From Alistipes sp. Zagget8 (lineage in GTDB: Bacteria > Bacteroidota > Bacteroidia > Bacteroidales > Rikenellaceae), in contig MSHJ01000005.1 of the NCBI GenBank assembly GCA_001941065.1, forward strand, positions 1 to 64,000: DNA of 64,000 nucleotides. The letters run 5' to 3'. A model generated the notes under the pieces. The model did not search any database. It was not told where the DNA came from and was given only the letters and a program-made list of their open reading frames with translations. Each line of letters begins with the position of its first letter. Within the stretch, counting starts at the first letter, position 1. The position numbers and the translations under genes were made by a program. Positions 35,212 through 43,187 of this stretch are shown here, one piece after another.

Positions 35212-36642
35212 TTACCGGCTCTTGTTCTTCTTCCACAGGGTGGACATCTCCTCGAGGGTCTTTCCCTTGGTCTCGGGAACCCACCGCCAGACGAAGACCG
35301 CCGACAGCAGCGACATCAGGGCGTAGATGCAGTAGGTGCCGCCGACGCTCCAGGCGCTCAGCGACGGGAAGGTCGCCGACACAAGGAAATTCGAAATCCA
35401 CTGCGCCGCCACGGCGATGGCCACGGCCTGCGAACGGATGGTGTTGGGGAATATCTCCGAGATGAGCACCCAGCAGATCGGCCCCCACGACATCATGAAC
35501 GATGCGGTGTAGAGGATGATGAAGATGAGCGCCGCCAGTCCGATGGTGTCGGTGAACGACAGCGCCGCGAGGGCGGCCATGCCGATCATCATGCCCGCCG
35601 AGCCGATGATGAGCAGCGGTTTGCGGCCCACCTTGTCGACGGTGAAGATCGCCACGACGGTGAAGATGATGTTGACGATGCCCATGACGACGGTCTGAAT
35701 CATCGACACGTCGCCTGAAGCGCCCATCGTCTCGAAGATGCGCGGCGCGTAGTAGAGCACGACGTTGATGCCGATGGCCTGCTGGAAGAATGACAGCAGG
35801 ATGCCTATCAGAATTACGGCGGTGCCGTAGGCGAATAGTTTTTCGCGCTTCTCGTGCACCGTGGACTTGATGTCGTCGAGGATCGAGCGGGCCTCGGCCG
35901 TGCCGTTGATGCGTTCGAGCACCGAGAAGGCTTTGGCGTCGTTGCCCCTCAGGGCGAGGAACCGCGGGGTCTCGGGGACGAGCATAATCAGCAGGAAAAA
36001 GGCGCCTGCCGGGAAGGCCTCCGAGAGGAACATCCGCCGCCAGCCGATTTGGACCATGGCGGCCTGAATGGCTTCGCCCGTGTCGCCGAGGTGGTTGCGG
36101 ATCAGGTAGTTGACGAAATAGACGACCAGCATGCCGAAGATGATGGCGAACTGGTTGCACGAGACGAGCGTGCCGCGGATTTTCGCCGGGGAGATTTCGG
36201 CGATGTACATCGGACAGACGGCCGAGGCCAGTCCGACGCCGATGCCGCCGATGACGCGGTAGATGTTGAATGACACCAGCAGCGGGAACGAAGCCTCGCC
36301 GTAGGGCAGGATGCCGCTTTCGGGCCACCACGAGCCGACGGCCGAGACGAAGAAGAGCACCGCAGCCATGATGAGCGAGCGTTTGCGTCCGAATCGCGAG
36401 GCCAGCAGGCCCGACAGGGCGCCGCCGATGACGCAGCCGATCAGGGCGCTCGAGGCGGTGAATCCGTGCATCCACGACGTGTAGGTGAAATCTGCGGCGC
36501 TCCGGAAGAACTGGTCGAGCGCCTGTTCGGCGCCCGACACGACGGCCGTGTCGTAACCGAAGAGCAGTCCGCCGATGATCGCCACCAGAACGATGGAGAA
36601 AAGATAGGCGCGGCTGCCGGTTTGTTGGTTTGAAGTAGTCAT
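35212..36642 (-). CDS. xylE: Sugar porter of the MFS, D-xylose:H+ symporter type
   Basis: 476-residue inner-membrane transporter with 12 predicted helices. Sugar-porter signatures are present: GYDTAVVSGAEQ in helix 1, SRFGRKRSL after helix 2, PETPRFLALRG before the central loop, DKVGRKPLL in the second half and a final PETKGKTLEEM. This pattern and the place after xylB-xylA identify the XylE-type xylose importer. It closes the xylose operon, separated from xylA by a 152-bp gap that contains hairpin repeats, so its expression may be partly uncoupled. Confidence 0.93.
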   Translation of the reverse strand: MTTSNQQTGSRAYLFSIVLVAIIGGLLFGYDTAVVSGAEQALDQFFRSAADFTYTSWMHGFTASSALIGCVIGGALSGLLASRFGRKRSLIMAAVLFFVSAVGSWWPESGILPYGEASFPLLVSFNIYRVIGGIGVGLASAVCPMYIAEISPAKIRGTLVSCNQFAIIFGMLVVYFVNYLIRNHLGDTGEAIQAAMVQIGWRRMFLSEAFPAGAFFLLIMLVPETPRFLALRGNDAKAFSVLERINGTAEARSILDDIKSTVHEKREKLFAYGTAVILIGILLSFFQQAIGINVVLYYAPRIFETMGASGDVSMIQTVVMGIVNIIFTVVAIFTVDKVGRKPLLIIGSAGMMIGMAALAALSFTDTIGLAALIFIILYTASFMMSWGPICWVLISEIFPNTIRSQAVAIAVAAQWISNFLVSATFPSLSAWSVGGTYCIYALMSLLSAVFVWRWVPETKGKTLEEMSTLWKKNKSR

Positions 36643-36694
36643 CAGGTTGTTGTTTTATTTTTTAGCGTGGTCCCCTGCTCCGGTCGGTCGTAGT

Positions 36695-36759
36695 CGCCGC
36701 CTTCGGCGTCGTTTACAAGTCTGACCCCACCCCAAACCCCTCCCGAGGGAGGGGCTTGG
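36695..36759. repeat. Hairpin repeats between xylA and xylE
   Basis: Two elements: CGCCGCCTTCGGCG with a following TTTACAAGTCTGACCCCACC (36695-36731), and CCAAACCCCTCCC pairing with GGGAGGGGCTTGG (36732-36759). The first is repeated in reverse orientation at 39702-39737, on the other side of xylA-xylB. The second looks like an attenuator or processing hairpin. A further small palindrome, ACGCGGGGCCGCGT (36781-36794), touches the xylA stop codon. Confidence 0.7.
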
Positions 36760-36794
36760 CCTGCGGAGTCGGAATTGCAAACGCGGGGCCGCGT

Positions 36795-38108
36795 TTAGAT
36801 ATACATATTCACGATCGCTTCGTAGAGCTCCTGCTTGCCGCTCTGCTGTGCGGGTTCGTGCTTGCGGGCGTAGTCGGTGACCTGCTCGAGCGTGAGCTTG
36901 CCCTCTTCGAAGGCTTTGCCCTCGCCCTTGTCGTAGGAGGCGTAACGCTCGGCGAGCATCTTGCAGTAGGGCGAGTCGTCGAGAATCTCGGCGGCAATCA
37001 GCAGCGCCCGGGCCATGATGTCCATCGCGGCGATGTGTGCGATGAAAATGTCCTCGAGGTCCGTGGAGTTGCGGCGGGTCTTGGCGTCGAAATTCGTGCC
37101 GCCGCCCTGGAGGCCGCCGCCGCGGACGATGACCATCATGGCCTGCACCATCTCGTAGAGGTCGATCGGGAACTGGTCGGTGTCCCAGCCGTTCTGGTAG
37201 TCGCCGCGGTTGGCGTCGATCGAACCCAGCATGCCGGCATCCACGGCGCACTGGAGCTCGTGCTCGAAGGTGTGTCCGGCGAGCGTGGCGTGGTTGACCT
37301 CGATATTGACCTTGAAATCCTTGTCGAGACCGTGGGCACGCAGGAACCCGATCACGGTCTCCGTGTCTACGTCGTACTGGTGCTTCATCGGCTCCATCGG
37401 CTTGGGCTCGATCAGGAAATTGCCCTTGAAGCCCTTCGAACGGGCGTAGTCGCGGGCCATGCGGAGCATCATGGCCATGTGCTCCTTTTCGCGCTTCATG
37501 TCGGTGTTCAGCAGCGACATGTAACCCTCGCGGCCGCCCCAGAAGACGTAGTTCTCGCCGCCCAGCTCGATTGTGGCGTCGATGGCGTTCTTGATTTGCA
37601 GCATGGCGCGGGCCGCGGCGTCGAAGTCGGGGTTGGTCGAGGCGCCGTTCATGTAGCGGGCGTGTCCGAAGACGTTGGCCGTGCCCCACAGCAGTTTGAT
37701 GCCGGTTTCGGCCTGCTTCTGCTTGGCATAGGCGACGATCTCGCGGAGGTTCTTCTCATACTCTTCGATGGTCGCGGCCTCGTCCACGAGGTCCACGTCG
37801 TGGAAGCAGTAGTACTCGATGCCCATTTTCTGCATGAATTCGAATCCGGCGTCCATCTTGGCCTTGGCGCGTGCGACGGGGCATGCCTCGCTGTTCCACG
37901 GGAAGGTCTTGGTGCCGCCGCCGAACTGGTCGCCGCCCTCGGCGCAGAGGGTGTGCCACCACGCCATCGAGAATTTGAACCAGTCCTTCATCTTTTTGCC
38001 CTTCACGACCTTTTCGGGATCGTAGTAGCGGAAGGCCATCGGGTTTTTCGAATCCTTGCCTTCGAATTTGATCTTTTCCACCGAGGGAAAGTAGTTTGTT
38101 GCTGCCAT
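36795..38108 (-). CDS. xylA: D-xylose isomerase
   Basis: Converts D-xylose to D-xylulose in the cytoplasm. The 437-residue chain is a class II enzyme (the long form), with an N-terminal extension [17 protein letters not shown] before the TIM barrel. Recognisable blocks are FHDVDL (catalytic His/Asp region), [19 protein letters not shown] with metal-binding Glu/Lys residues, [14 protein letters not shown] and GSIDANRGD with further metal ligands. Starts 25 bp after xylB in the operon. Confidence 0.98.
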   Translation of the reverse strand: MAATNYFPSVEKIKFEGKDSKNPMAFRYYDPEKVVKGKKMKDWFKFSMAWWHTLCAEGGDQFGGGTKTFPWNSEACPVARAKAKMDAGFEFMQKMGIEYYCFHDVDLVDEAATIEEYEKNLREIVAYAKQKQAETGIKLLWGTANVFGHARYMNGASTNPDFDAAARAMLQIKNAIDATIELGGENYVFWGGREGYMSLLNTDMKREKEHMAMMLRMARDYARSKGFKGNFLIEPKPMEPMKHQYDVDTETVIGFLRAHGLDKDFKVNIEVNHATLAGHTFEHELQCAVDAGMLGSIDANRGDYQNGWDTDQFPIDLYEMVQAMMVIVRGGGLQGGGTNFDAKTRRNSTDLEDIFIAHIAAMDIMARALLIAAEILDDSPYCKMLAERYASYDKGEGKAFEEGKLTLEQVTDYARKHEPAQQSGKQELYEAIVNMYI

Positions 38109-38133
38109 GATTTCGTTGATTTTTTAAGTTGAT

Positions 38134-39618
38134 TTATTTGTTGAGTTTCGATTCTATCTCTGCCACCCATGCGCGGTATCCCGCTTCGAGGGCCTCGCGG
38201 TCGGCCTCGGCGGGCTCCACGACCTCCAGCTGCCGGAGCGAGGCGAATACCTCTTCGCGCGTCTTGTAAAGTCCGGCTCCCAGCGCCGCGCCGCGTGCCG
38301 CGCCCAGCGCCCCGTCGGTGTTGAACAGCTCGATGCGGGCCCCGGTGAGCGTGGCCAGCGTCTGCCGGAACAGCGGCGAGAGAAACAGGTTGGCCTGCCC
38401 GGCGCGGATGACGTCGGGCGAGAGCCCCAGCCCGCGCATGATGTCGATGCCGTAGCGGAACGAGTAGGCGATGCCCTCCTGCGTGGCGCGGAGGATATGC
38501 GCCGTGGTGTGGCGGTTGAGGTCGATGTTGACGATCCCGGCCCCCGTGTAACGGTTTCCGAGCACCCGCTCGGCCCCGTTGCCGAACGGGACGACCAGCA
38601 GCCCCTCGGACCCCGCCGGGACGCTTGCGGCCAGGCGGTTCATCGCGGCATAGTCCATCGTCTGTTGCGTGACGTTGCGGCGCATCCAGGAGTTCATGAT
38701 GCCCGTGCCGTTGATGCAGAGCAGGATGCCGTAACGGGGCCGTTCGGGCGTGTGGTTGACGTGGACGAAGGTGTTCACGCGCGACAGCGGATCGGCCTTC
38801 GGGGTATCCACGACGCCGTAGACCACGCCGCTCGTGCCGCCCGTCGCGGCGATCTCGCCCGCCTCCATGACGTTGAGCGAAAAGGCGTTGTTGGGCTGGT
38901 CGCCCGCGCGGTAGGAGATGGGCGTGCCGGCCGCGATGCCCAGCTCGCGCTCCGTTGCGGCGTCGGTGTGCGACTGGATGCCTATCGAAACGTCGGCGTC
39001 GGGGATCATCGCCTGCGGGATGCCGTACCAGTCGGCCACGAAATCCGCGCGGCGCTCCTCCCTGAAATCCCAGAGTATCTGCTCCGAGAGACCGCTGACG
39101 GAGGTGGACATCCGCCCCGAGAGGCGGTAGGCGATGTAGTCGCCCGGGAGCATGAATTTGTGGATTTTCGCAAAGGTTTCGGGCTCGTTGCGTTTGACCC
39201 ACGCCAGCTTCGAGGCGGTGAAATTGCCCGGGGAATTGAGGGCGTGCTCCAGGCAGAATTCCCGGCCGATGCCTTCGAGGGCCTCGGCGCCGAGGCCGAC
39301 GGCCCGCGAGTCGCACCAGATGATCGATTTACGCAGCGGTTCGCCCTCTTCGGAGAGCGCCACGAGTCCGTGCATCTGGTAGGTGATGCCGATGGCGGCG
39401 ACCTCGCGCATGGGGTGTTTCACGGCGATCTGCCGGATGCCCTCACGGACGTAGTGCCACCACATTTCGGGGTCCTGCTCGGCCCAGCCGGCCTGCGGGG
39501 CGTCGATGGGCATCTCCGCCGCGGGGTTGGTGGCCGAGGCCACGCATTCGCCCGTCGGAACGTCCAGTAACGAGACTTTCACCGATGACGAACCTATATC
39601 TATGCCTAAAGTTTTCAT
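38134..39618 (-). CDS. xylB: Xylulokinase
   Basis: Phosphorylates D-xylulose to xylulose 5-phosphate for the pentose phosphate pathway. FGGY-family kinase of 494 residues: TLGIDIGSSSVKVSLLD is the N-terminal phosphate-binding loop, WAEQDPEMWW and YQMHGLVALS lie in the substrate domain, and the second actin-like half contains GGTSGVVYG and a GLSPDVIRAGQANLFLSP stretch. It is the first enzyme gene after the Nudix regulator, with 158 bp between. Confidence 0.96.
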   Translation of the reverse strand: MKTLGIDIGSSSVKVSLLDVPTGECVASATNPAAEMPIDAPQAGWAEQDPEMWWHYVREGIRQIAVKHPMREVAAIGITYQMHGLVALSEEGEPLRKSIIWCDSRAVGLGAEALEGIGREFCLEHALNSPGNFTASKLAWVKRNEPETFAKIHKFMLPGDYIAYRLSGRMSTSVSGLSEQILWDFREERRADFVADWYGIPQAMIPDADVSIGIQSHTDAATERELGIAAGTPISYRAGDQPNNAFSLNVMEAGEIAATGGTSGVVYGVVDTPKADPLSRVNTFVHVNHTPERPRYGILLCINGTGIMNSWMRRNVTQQTMDYAAMNRLAASVPAGSEGLLVVPFGNGAERVLGNRYTGAGIVNIDLNRHTTAHILRATQEGIAYSFRYGIDIMRGLGLSPDVIRAGQANLFLSPLFRQTLATLTGARIELFNTDGALGAARGAALGAGLYKTREEVFASLRQLEVVEPAEADREALEAGYRAWVAEIESKLNK

Positions 39619-39701
39619 TTTGTATTTGTTATGTGGAAATTATCGAAACCGTCCGAAGCGCCGATTTTGCTGCAAAGCAGCACTAAGTCCCTGCCTGAGG
39701 C

Positions 39702-39737
39702 GGTGGGTCGGACTTGTATACGCCGCCACAGGCGGCG
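39702..39737. repeat. Inverted copy of the xylA-xylE intergenic repeat
   Basis: GGTGGGTCGGACTTGTATAC followed by GCCGCCACAGGCGGCG is, with few differences, the reverse complement of 36695-36731. The pair therefore bounds xylA and xylB in inverted orientation. The hairpin GCCGCCACAGGCGGC is inside it. Confidence 0.7.
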
Positions 39738-39776
39738 ACAGCGGCGGTCGAAAGCGGGATGCTGTACATAATCGAA

Positions 39777-40523
39777 TTAATACCTCCAGTTATTTATAAA
39801 TCCCAGCTTGAGCTTGTCTTTCAGGGCCTTTTTGTAGGCGTTTTTGTTGAAGGTGTAGTACTGTGCGGGTTTGTGGGCCACGCCCTGCTCCTTTTCGGCG
39901 GTGGGGGTCAGGAACCCCGAGGCGAGGATTTTCTTGCGGAAATTGCGGTTGTCGATGTCGATGCCCAGCACGGCGCTGTAGAGGTTCTGCAGGGCCCGGA
40001 TCGTGAATTTGCGCGGCAGCAGCTCGAAAGCCACCGGCGACTGCAGCATCTCACGGCACAGCACCGTGAGGGCCGCCGAAAGGATCGCCTTGTGGTCCAT
40101 CGCCAGCCGCTGAATCGAATCCACATCGACCCACTGGGCCCCTTTGGCCGTGGTGTAAGTGATGGTGCGGCTGTCGAGCTTCACCAGCGCATAATAGCCG
40201 ACGGTGACTACGCGGTCGGTCTGGATGCCGTGGTAGCGGTTGATCCACTCCAGCTCTTCGCCGGCCACACGCTTGGGGTCGGAGAAGATGTCCATCTGTT
40301 TCAGGTAGACGTTTCTGAGTCCCGTGGCCTCTTCGAGGATGCGGTAGGCGGCTTCGGGCAGCGTCTCGTTGTCGAGGATCATGGCTCCCGGCAGTTTGAG
40401 TTTGTCGAGGCGGGTGTCCGGCTTGTAGTAGCGCCGTTCGATGAGCAGCACCTTGAGCGATTTCCCGTTGAAACCGAAGACGGCACAGTCGACCGACAGC
40501 GATTGATTCATCTGAATAGACAT
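39777..40523 (-). CDS. Nudix-domain transcriptional regulator of xylose use
   Basis: 248 residues: an N-terminal Nudix fold (1 to about 145) and a winged-helix DNA-binding C-terminus (about 150-230, FTIRALQNLYSAVLGIDIDNRNFRKKI). The Nudix box is degenerate: GAMILDNETLPEAAYRILEEATGL lacks the Glu normally after G(x5) and has Ile where the RE pair should have Glu, so hydrolysis is doubtful. In Bacteroides, relatives of this type control arabinose and xylose operons by binding the sugar. Its place upstream of xylB-xylA-xylE supports the same role; repression relieved by xylose is inferred. Confidence 0.88.
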   Translation of the reverse strand: MSIQMNQSLSVDCAVFGFNGKSLKVLLIERRYYKPDTRLDKLKLPGAMILDNETLPEAAYRILEEATGLRNVYLKQMDIFSDPKRVAGEELEWINRYHGIQTDRVVTVGYYALVKLDSRTITYTTAKGAQWVDVDSIQRLAMDHKAILSAALTVLCREMLQSPVAFELLPRKFTIRALQNLYSAVLGIDIDNRNFRKKILASGFLTPTAEKEQGVAHKPAQYYTFNKNAYKKALKDKLKLGFINNWRY

Positions 40524-40568
40524 GGTTGCGGGTTCAGGTTACGATGGTAAAATTACCCATTCGCGGGG

Positions 40569-40585
40569 GATAATCCAAACTTATC
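40569..40585 (-). promoter_or_regulatory. Nudix regulator promoter with overlapping inverted repeat
   Basis: Minus strand GATAAGTTTGGATTATC contains the -7 box TAAGTTTG (40583-40576) and is itself an inverted repeat (GATAA...TTATC). The overlap suggests autoregulation by the encoded regulator or another repressor. Confidence 0.45.
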
Positions 40586-40680
40586 GTCTTTTATACGCTA
40601 ACTATGCCGCTGCAAAGTGCCTGCCAGAAAGACTGAGGGGCGATTACGGGGCGGCGGTGTTAGGTCCGGAATTACGCTAA

Positions 40681-40713
40681 CCGGAATCCGGCGGGGTTTC
40701 CGCGGGATTCCGG
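40681..40713 (-). terminator. Hairpin after the last gene of the second SusCD locus
   Basis: CCGGAATCC (40681-40689) pairs perfectly with GGATTCCGG (40705-40713), 28 bp past the stop codon of the clan GH-A gene. No T run follows, so intrinsic termination is only likely. Confidence 0.45.
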
Positions 40714-40741
40714 TCGGCGCATTTTCCGCAGGCCGGGGCGT

Positions 40742-42271
40742 CTACTGCTCCGGGTCGTAGTAGGAAGCCAGCCGGTAGAGGTTGGTGTGGAGCTCCCTGG
40801 CCAGGGCCAGGTAGTCGGTATAGGGGCTGTACTCCACCGACACGAGGCCCTTGTTCGAATCCGTCCCGTTGCCGTAGCCGTCGTTGTATTCGAAATGCAT
40901 CCATCCGGCGCAGTTGCGCGTCTCGAGCAGCCGCAGGCAGAAGTTCTGGTAGAATTCGCCGCGGTTTTTCTGCGTGCGCACGAGCCATCCGCCGCCGTCG
41001 GTGTTCGTATAGGCGCGGCCCTTGTAGTTGGCGTCGGCGCCTTTGACGTAGAACTCCGTGACGATGAAGGGTTTGTTGCCGCACCACGCGGCGAGGTTGG
41101 CCATGAAGTCGGGTTCGGGCTGCCAGCGGGCATAGTAGTTGAGCGACACCACGTCGCAGTAGCGCGAGCAGGCTTCGACGATGCCCTGCGTGTACTTGCT
41201 CCAGTCGTGGAGGCGCGATCCGAGGATCAGGTGCTGCGGGTCGGCCTTGCGGACGGCCTCGCTCGTGACCTTGAAATAGTGGTCGGCGACGGCCGAGCGG
41301 AATTTTTCGCGGTTGGCCTTGGTGATGGCGTCCGCCGAGGCGATGCCCTCCTGCTTCATAAAGGCTTCGGCGAAATCCCGGGCGCCCTTGTACCGGTCGG
41401 GCAGGGCGAGGAAATGCTTCAGCTCGATGCCTTTCACGGCGTCGGCGTTCTCGTAGGCCACGAAGGGCAGTTCGTTGTCGAGGTAGTAGCCGACGAAATG
41501 TTTGTCCCCGGCGAACAGGGCGCATTTCTCGCGGGCGAGGTTCTCGACATAGCTCTGGAACGTGGGCTCGAAGGCCAGTACGAGGCGGTTGTAGGTGCCG
41601 TCCTCGAAGGCGTAGCCGAGGTTGGCGGTCATGTCCCACATGAAGGTGCGCAGCAGGTAGAGGTTCTCGGCATAGGCCATCTTGCGGCTGCCGGGCAGGA
41701 GCAGCCCCTCGCGCATGTCGTCCGGGAAGCGCTCGATGCGGTTCGAACCGTAGGAGATGTAGTTGAAACCGTAGGAGGCGAGCATCGCGCCCGTCTCGGC
41801 GCTCCACTTGGCGTTGCCGCCGAATTTGCTGTTGAATGCCGCCGTATGCTCGGCCGAGGCGCCGGGACGCACGTGCTGCGTGCCGCGCAGGATGACGGCG
41901 CCGCCGTCCGGATCGAGGAAATACCAGCGTCCGTCGGCCTTGCCCACGCGGAAGTAGCCTTCGGTGCCCGTCACGGAGGTCGCCTCCGTGTAGTCGAGGC
42001 GTCCACCCCATGCCGTTTCGACATGGCCGTCCACCGGTGAAAACCAGTTCATGCCCTGGATCGTGCGGGTCTCCGCGGCGTCGGCCGTGGTCCACTCCTT
42101 GAAGCTGCCGCTTTGGATTTTGCGGTATTCGACCGCCGTGTAGCTGTATTCGGGTTTGTCGCCGTGACCGGGTTTTCCGGAGGGTTCGCCGCCGGTCGTG
42201 TCGTCGGTGCAGGCTGCGGCCGCCGCGAGGCATCCGGCCGCGAAAAGAAAGGGTCTGAAAAGTTTGTTCAT
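40742..42271 (-). CDS. Clan GH-A glycoside hydrolase lipoprotein (agarase-like)
   Basis: 509-residue lipoprotein (Cys21 in AAAAACTDD), followed by a Gly/Lys/Pro linker. A beta-sandwich-like N-terminal part with GYFRVGKADGRWYFLDPDGGAVILRGTQHV leads into a TIM barrel. YYLDNELPF near residue 265 carries the candidate acid/base Glu after Asn, and PFIVTEFYVKG near 404 the candidate nucleophile, the clan GH-A arrangement. The leader resembles proteins annotated as beta-agarases or GH86/GH50-like enzymes, but I cannot fix the family. It is the last gene of the PUL operon and is probably a surface or periplasmic endo-enzyme. Confidence 0.75.
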   Translation of the reverse strand: MNKLFRPFLFAAGCLAAAAACTDDTTGGEPSGKPGHGDKPEYSYTAVEYRKIQSGSFKEWTTADAAETRTIQGMNWFSPVDGHVETAWGGRLDYTEATSVTGTEGYFRVGKADGRWYFLDPDGGAVILRGTQHVRPGASAEHTAAFNSKFGGNAKWSAETGAMLASYGFNYISYGSNRIERFPDDMREGLLLPGSRKMAYAENLYLLRTFMWDMTANLGYAFEDGTYNRLVLAFEPTFQSYVENLAREKCALFAGDKHFVGYYLDNELPFVAYENADAVKGIELKHFLALPDRYKGARDFAEAFMKQEGIASADAITKANREKFRSAVADHYFKVTSEAVRKADPQHLILGSRLHDWSKYTQGIVEACSRYCDVVSLNYYARWQPEPDFMANLAAWCGNKPFIVTEFYVKGADANYKGRAYTNTDGGGWLVRTQKNRGEFYQNFCLRLLETRNCAGWMHFEYNDGYGNGTDSNKGLVSVEYSPYTDYLALARELHTNLYRLASYYDPEQ

Positions 42272-42297
42272 TACATGAGTAGGTTAGGATATTGTTT

Positions 42298-43182
42298 TTA
42301 TTGGAGTTTCAGCAGGGCTTCGGCATAGCGGCGTCCCAGTTCGCGCTGACTCGGGGCTGAGAAATGCGGATCGGTCTCGTCCTTCATCGGTTCGAGCCCC
42401 TCGGCCGTGACGCAGGCCGTGTGCGGGATGCGCAGGCCGCGGAGCATGGTGTTGAAAGGTTCGGTGCCCTCCGCGCGCCGCGTCCAGTTCCAGTGGGCGA
42501 TCTCGCCGAAGACCACCGGCAGCGCGGGGTTGCCGAGCTCCTTGCGGAGGATGCCGATGAGGCGGCGGAGCTTGGCCTCGTAACGTTCGGGATGTGCCGA
42601 GTCGGCCTCGCCCTGATGCCACAGCATGGCCACAACGTCGCCCCAGTCGCCTGCGGCGCGGATGCGTTCGACGGCTTTGGCCAGATAGTCTGTCTCGGAA
42701 CCCGGCAGCCATTCGTCGATCGACGAACCGCCGCGGGCGTTGACCACGATGCCCACCGGAGCCTCCGTGGCCGCCGCATAGCGTGCTGCGAAGCCGCCTG
42801 CGGGACCGACGCGCTGCATCCCGAGCTCCTTGCGGACGGTGGAATAGCGGTTCATCGGTTCCACGGCGCGTTCGAAGCCGTCGCCGTTGAAGAGGTAGAC
42901 GCCGCGGAGCGTGTCGGCGGCAGCGGCATCCATCGGGCCCCGGCCCGCCATGTTCGACTGCCCGATGCAGAGGACCAGCCGCAGGCGCGGCAGCCGCACG
43001 AAGCAGATGCCGTCGGTCGTAAGCGTGTCGTCCGGCATGGGGCGGGATTCGACGGCGCTGCCGCCGGCCCGTTCGACGCGCGGCGTGTGTGCGGCCTTGT
43101 GGGCCACGTAGACCGTGTCGGGGCGTGCGCAGGCCGCGGCGGCGAGCCACAGGGCCAGCGCGAGCAGGAGTGTGCGTTTCAT
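42298..43182 (-). CDS. Sialate O-acetylesterase-like SGNH carbohydrate esterase
   Basis: 294-residue exported esterase (signal MKRTLLLALALWLAAAACA, possibly a lipoprotein). Motifs of the SASA/CE6-type SGNH fold are clear: LCIGQSNMAGRGP with the Ser nucleophile near residue 77, ARGGSSIDEW, MLWHQGEADS near 187, and the C-terminal DETDPHFSAP supplying Asp/His. It should remove acetyl groups from the target glycan so that the hydrolases can act. It begins 5 bp after the GH2 stop codon and ends 26 bp before the clan GH-A gene. Confidence 0.85.
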   Translation of the reverse strand: MKRTLLLALALWLAAAACARPDTVYVAHKAAHTPRVERAGGSAVESRPMPDDTLTTDGICFVRLPRLRLVLCIGQSNMAGRGPMDAAAADTLRGVYLFNGDGFERAVEPMNRYSTVRKELGMQRVGPAGGFAARYAAATEAPVGIVVNARGGSSIDEWLPGSETDYLAKAVERIRAAGDWGDVVAMLWHQGEADSAHPERYEAKLRRLIGILRKELGNPALPVVFGEIAHWNWTRRAEGTEPFNTMLRGLRIPHTACVTAEGLEPMKDETDPHFSAPSQRELGRRYAEALLKLQ

Positions 43183-43187
43183 CGGCG

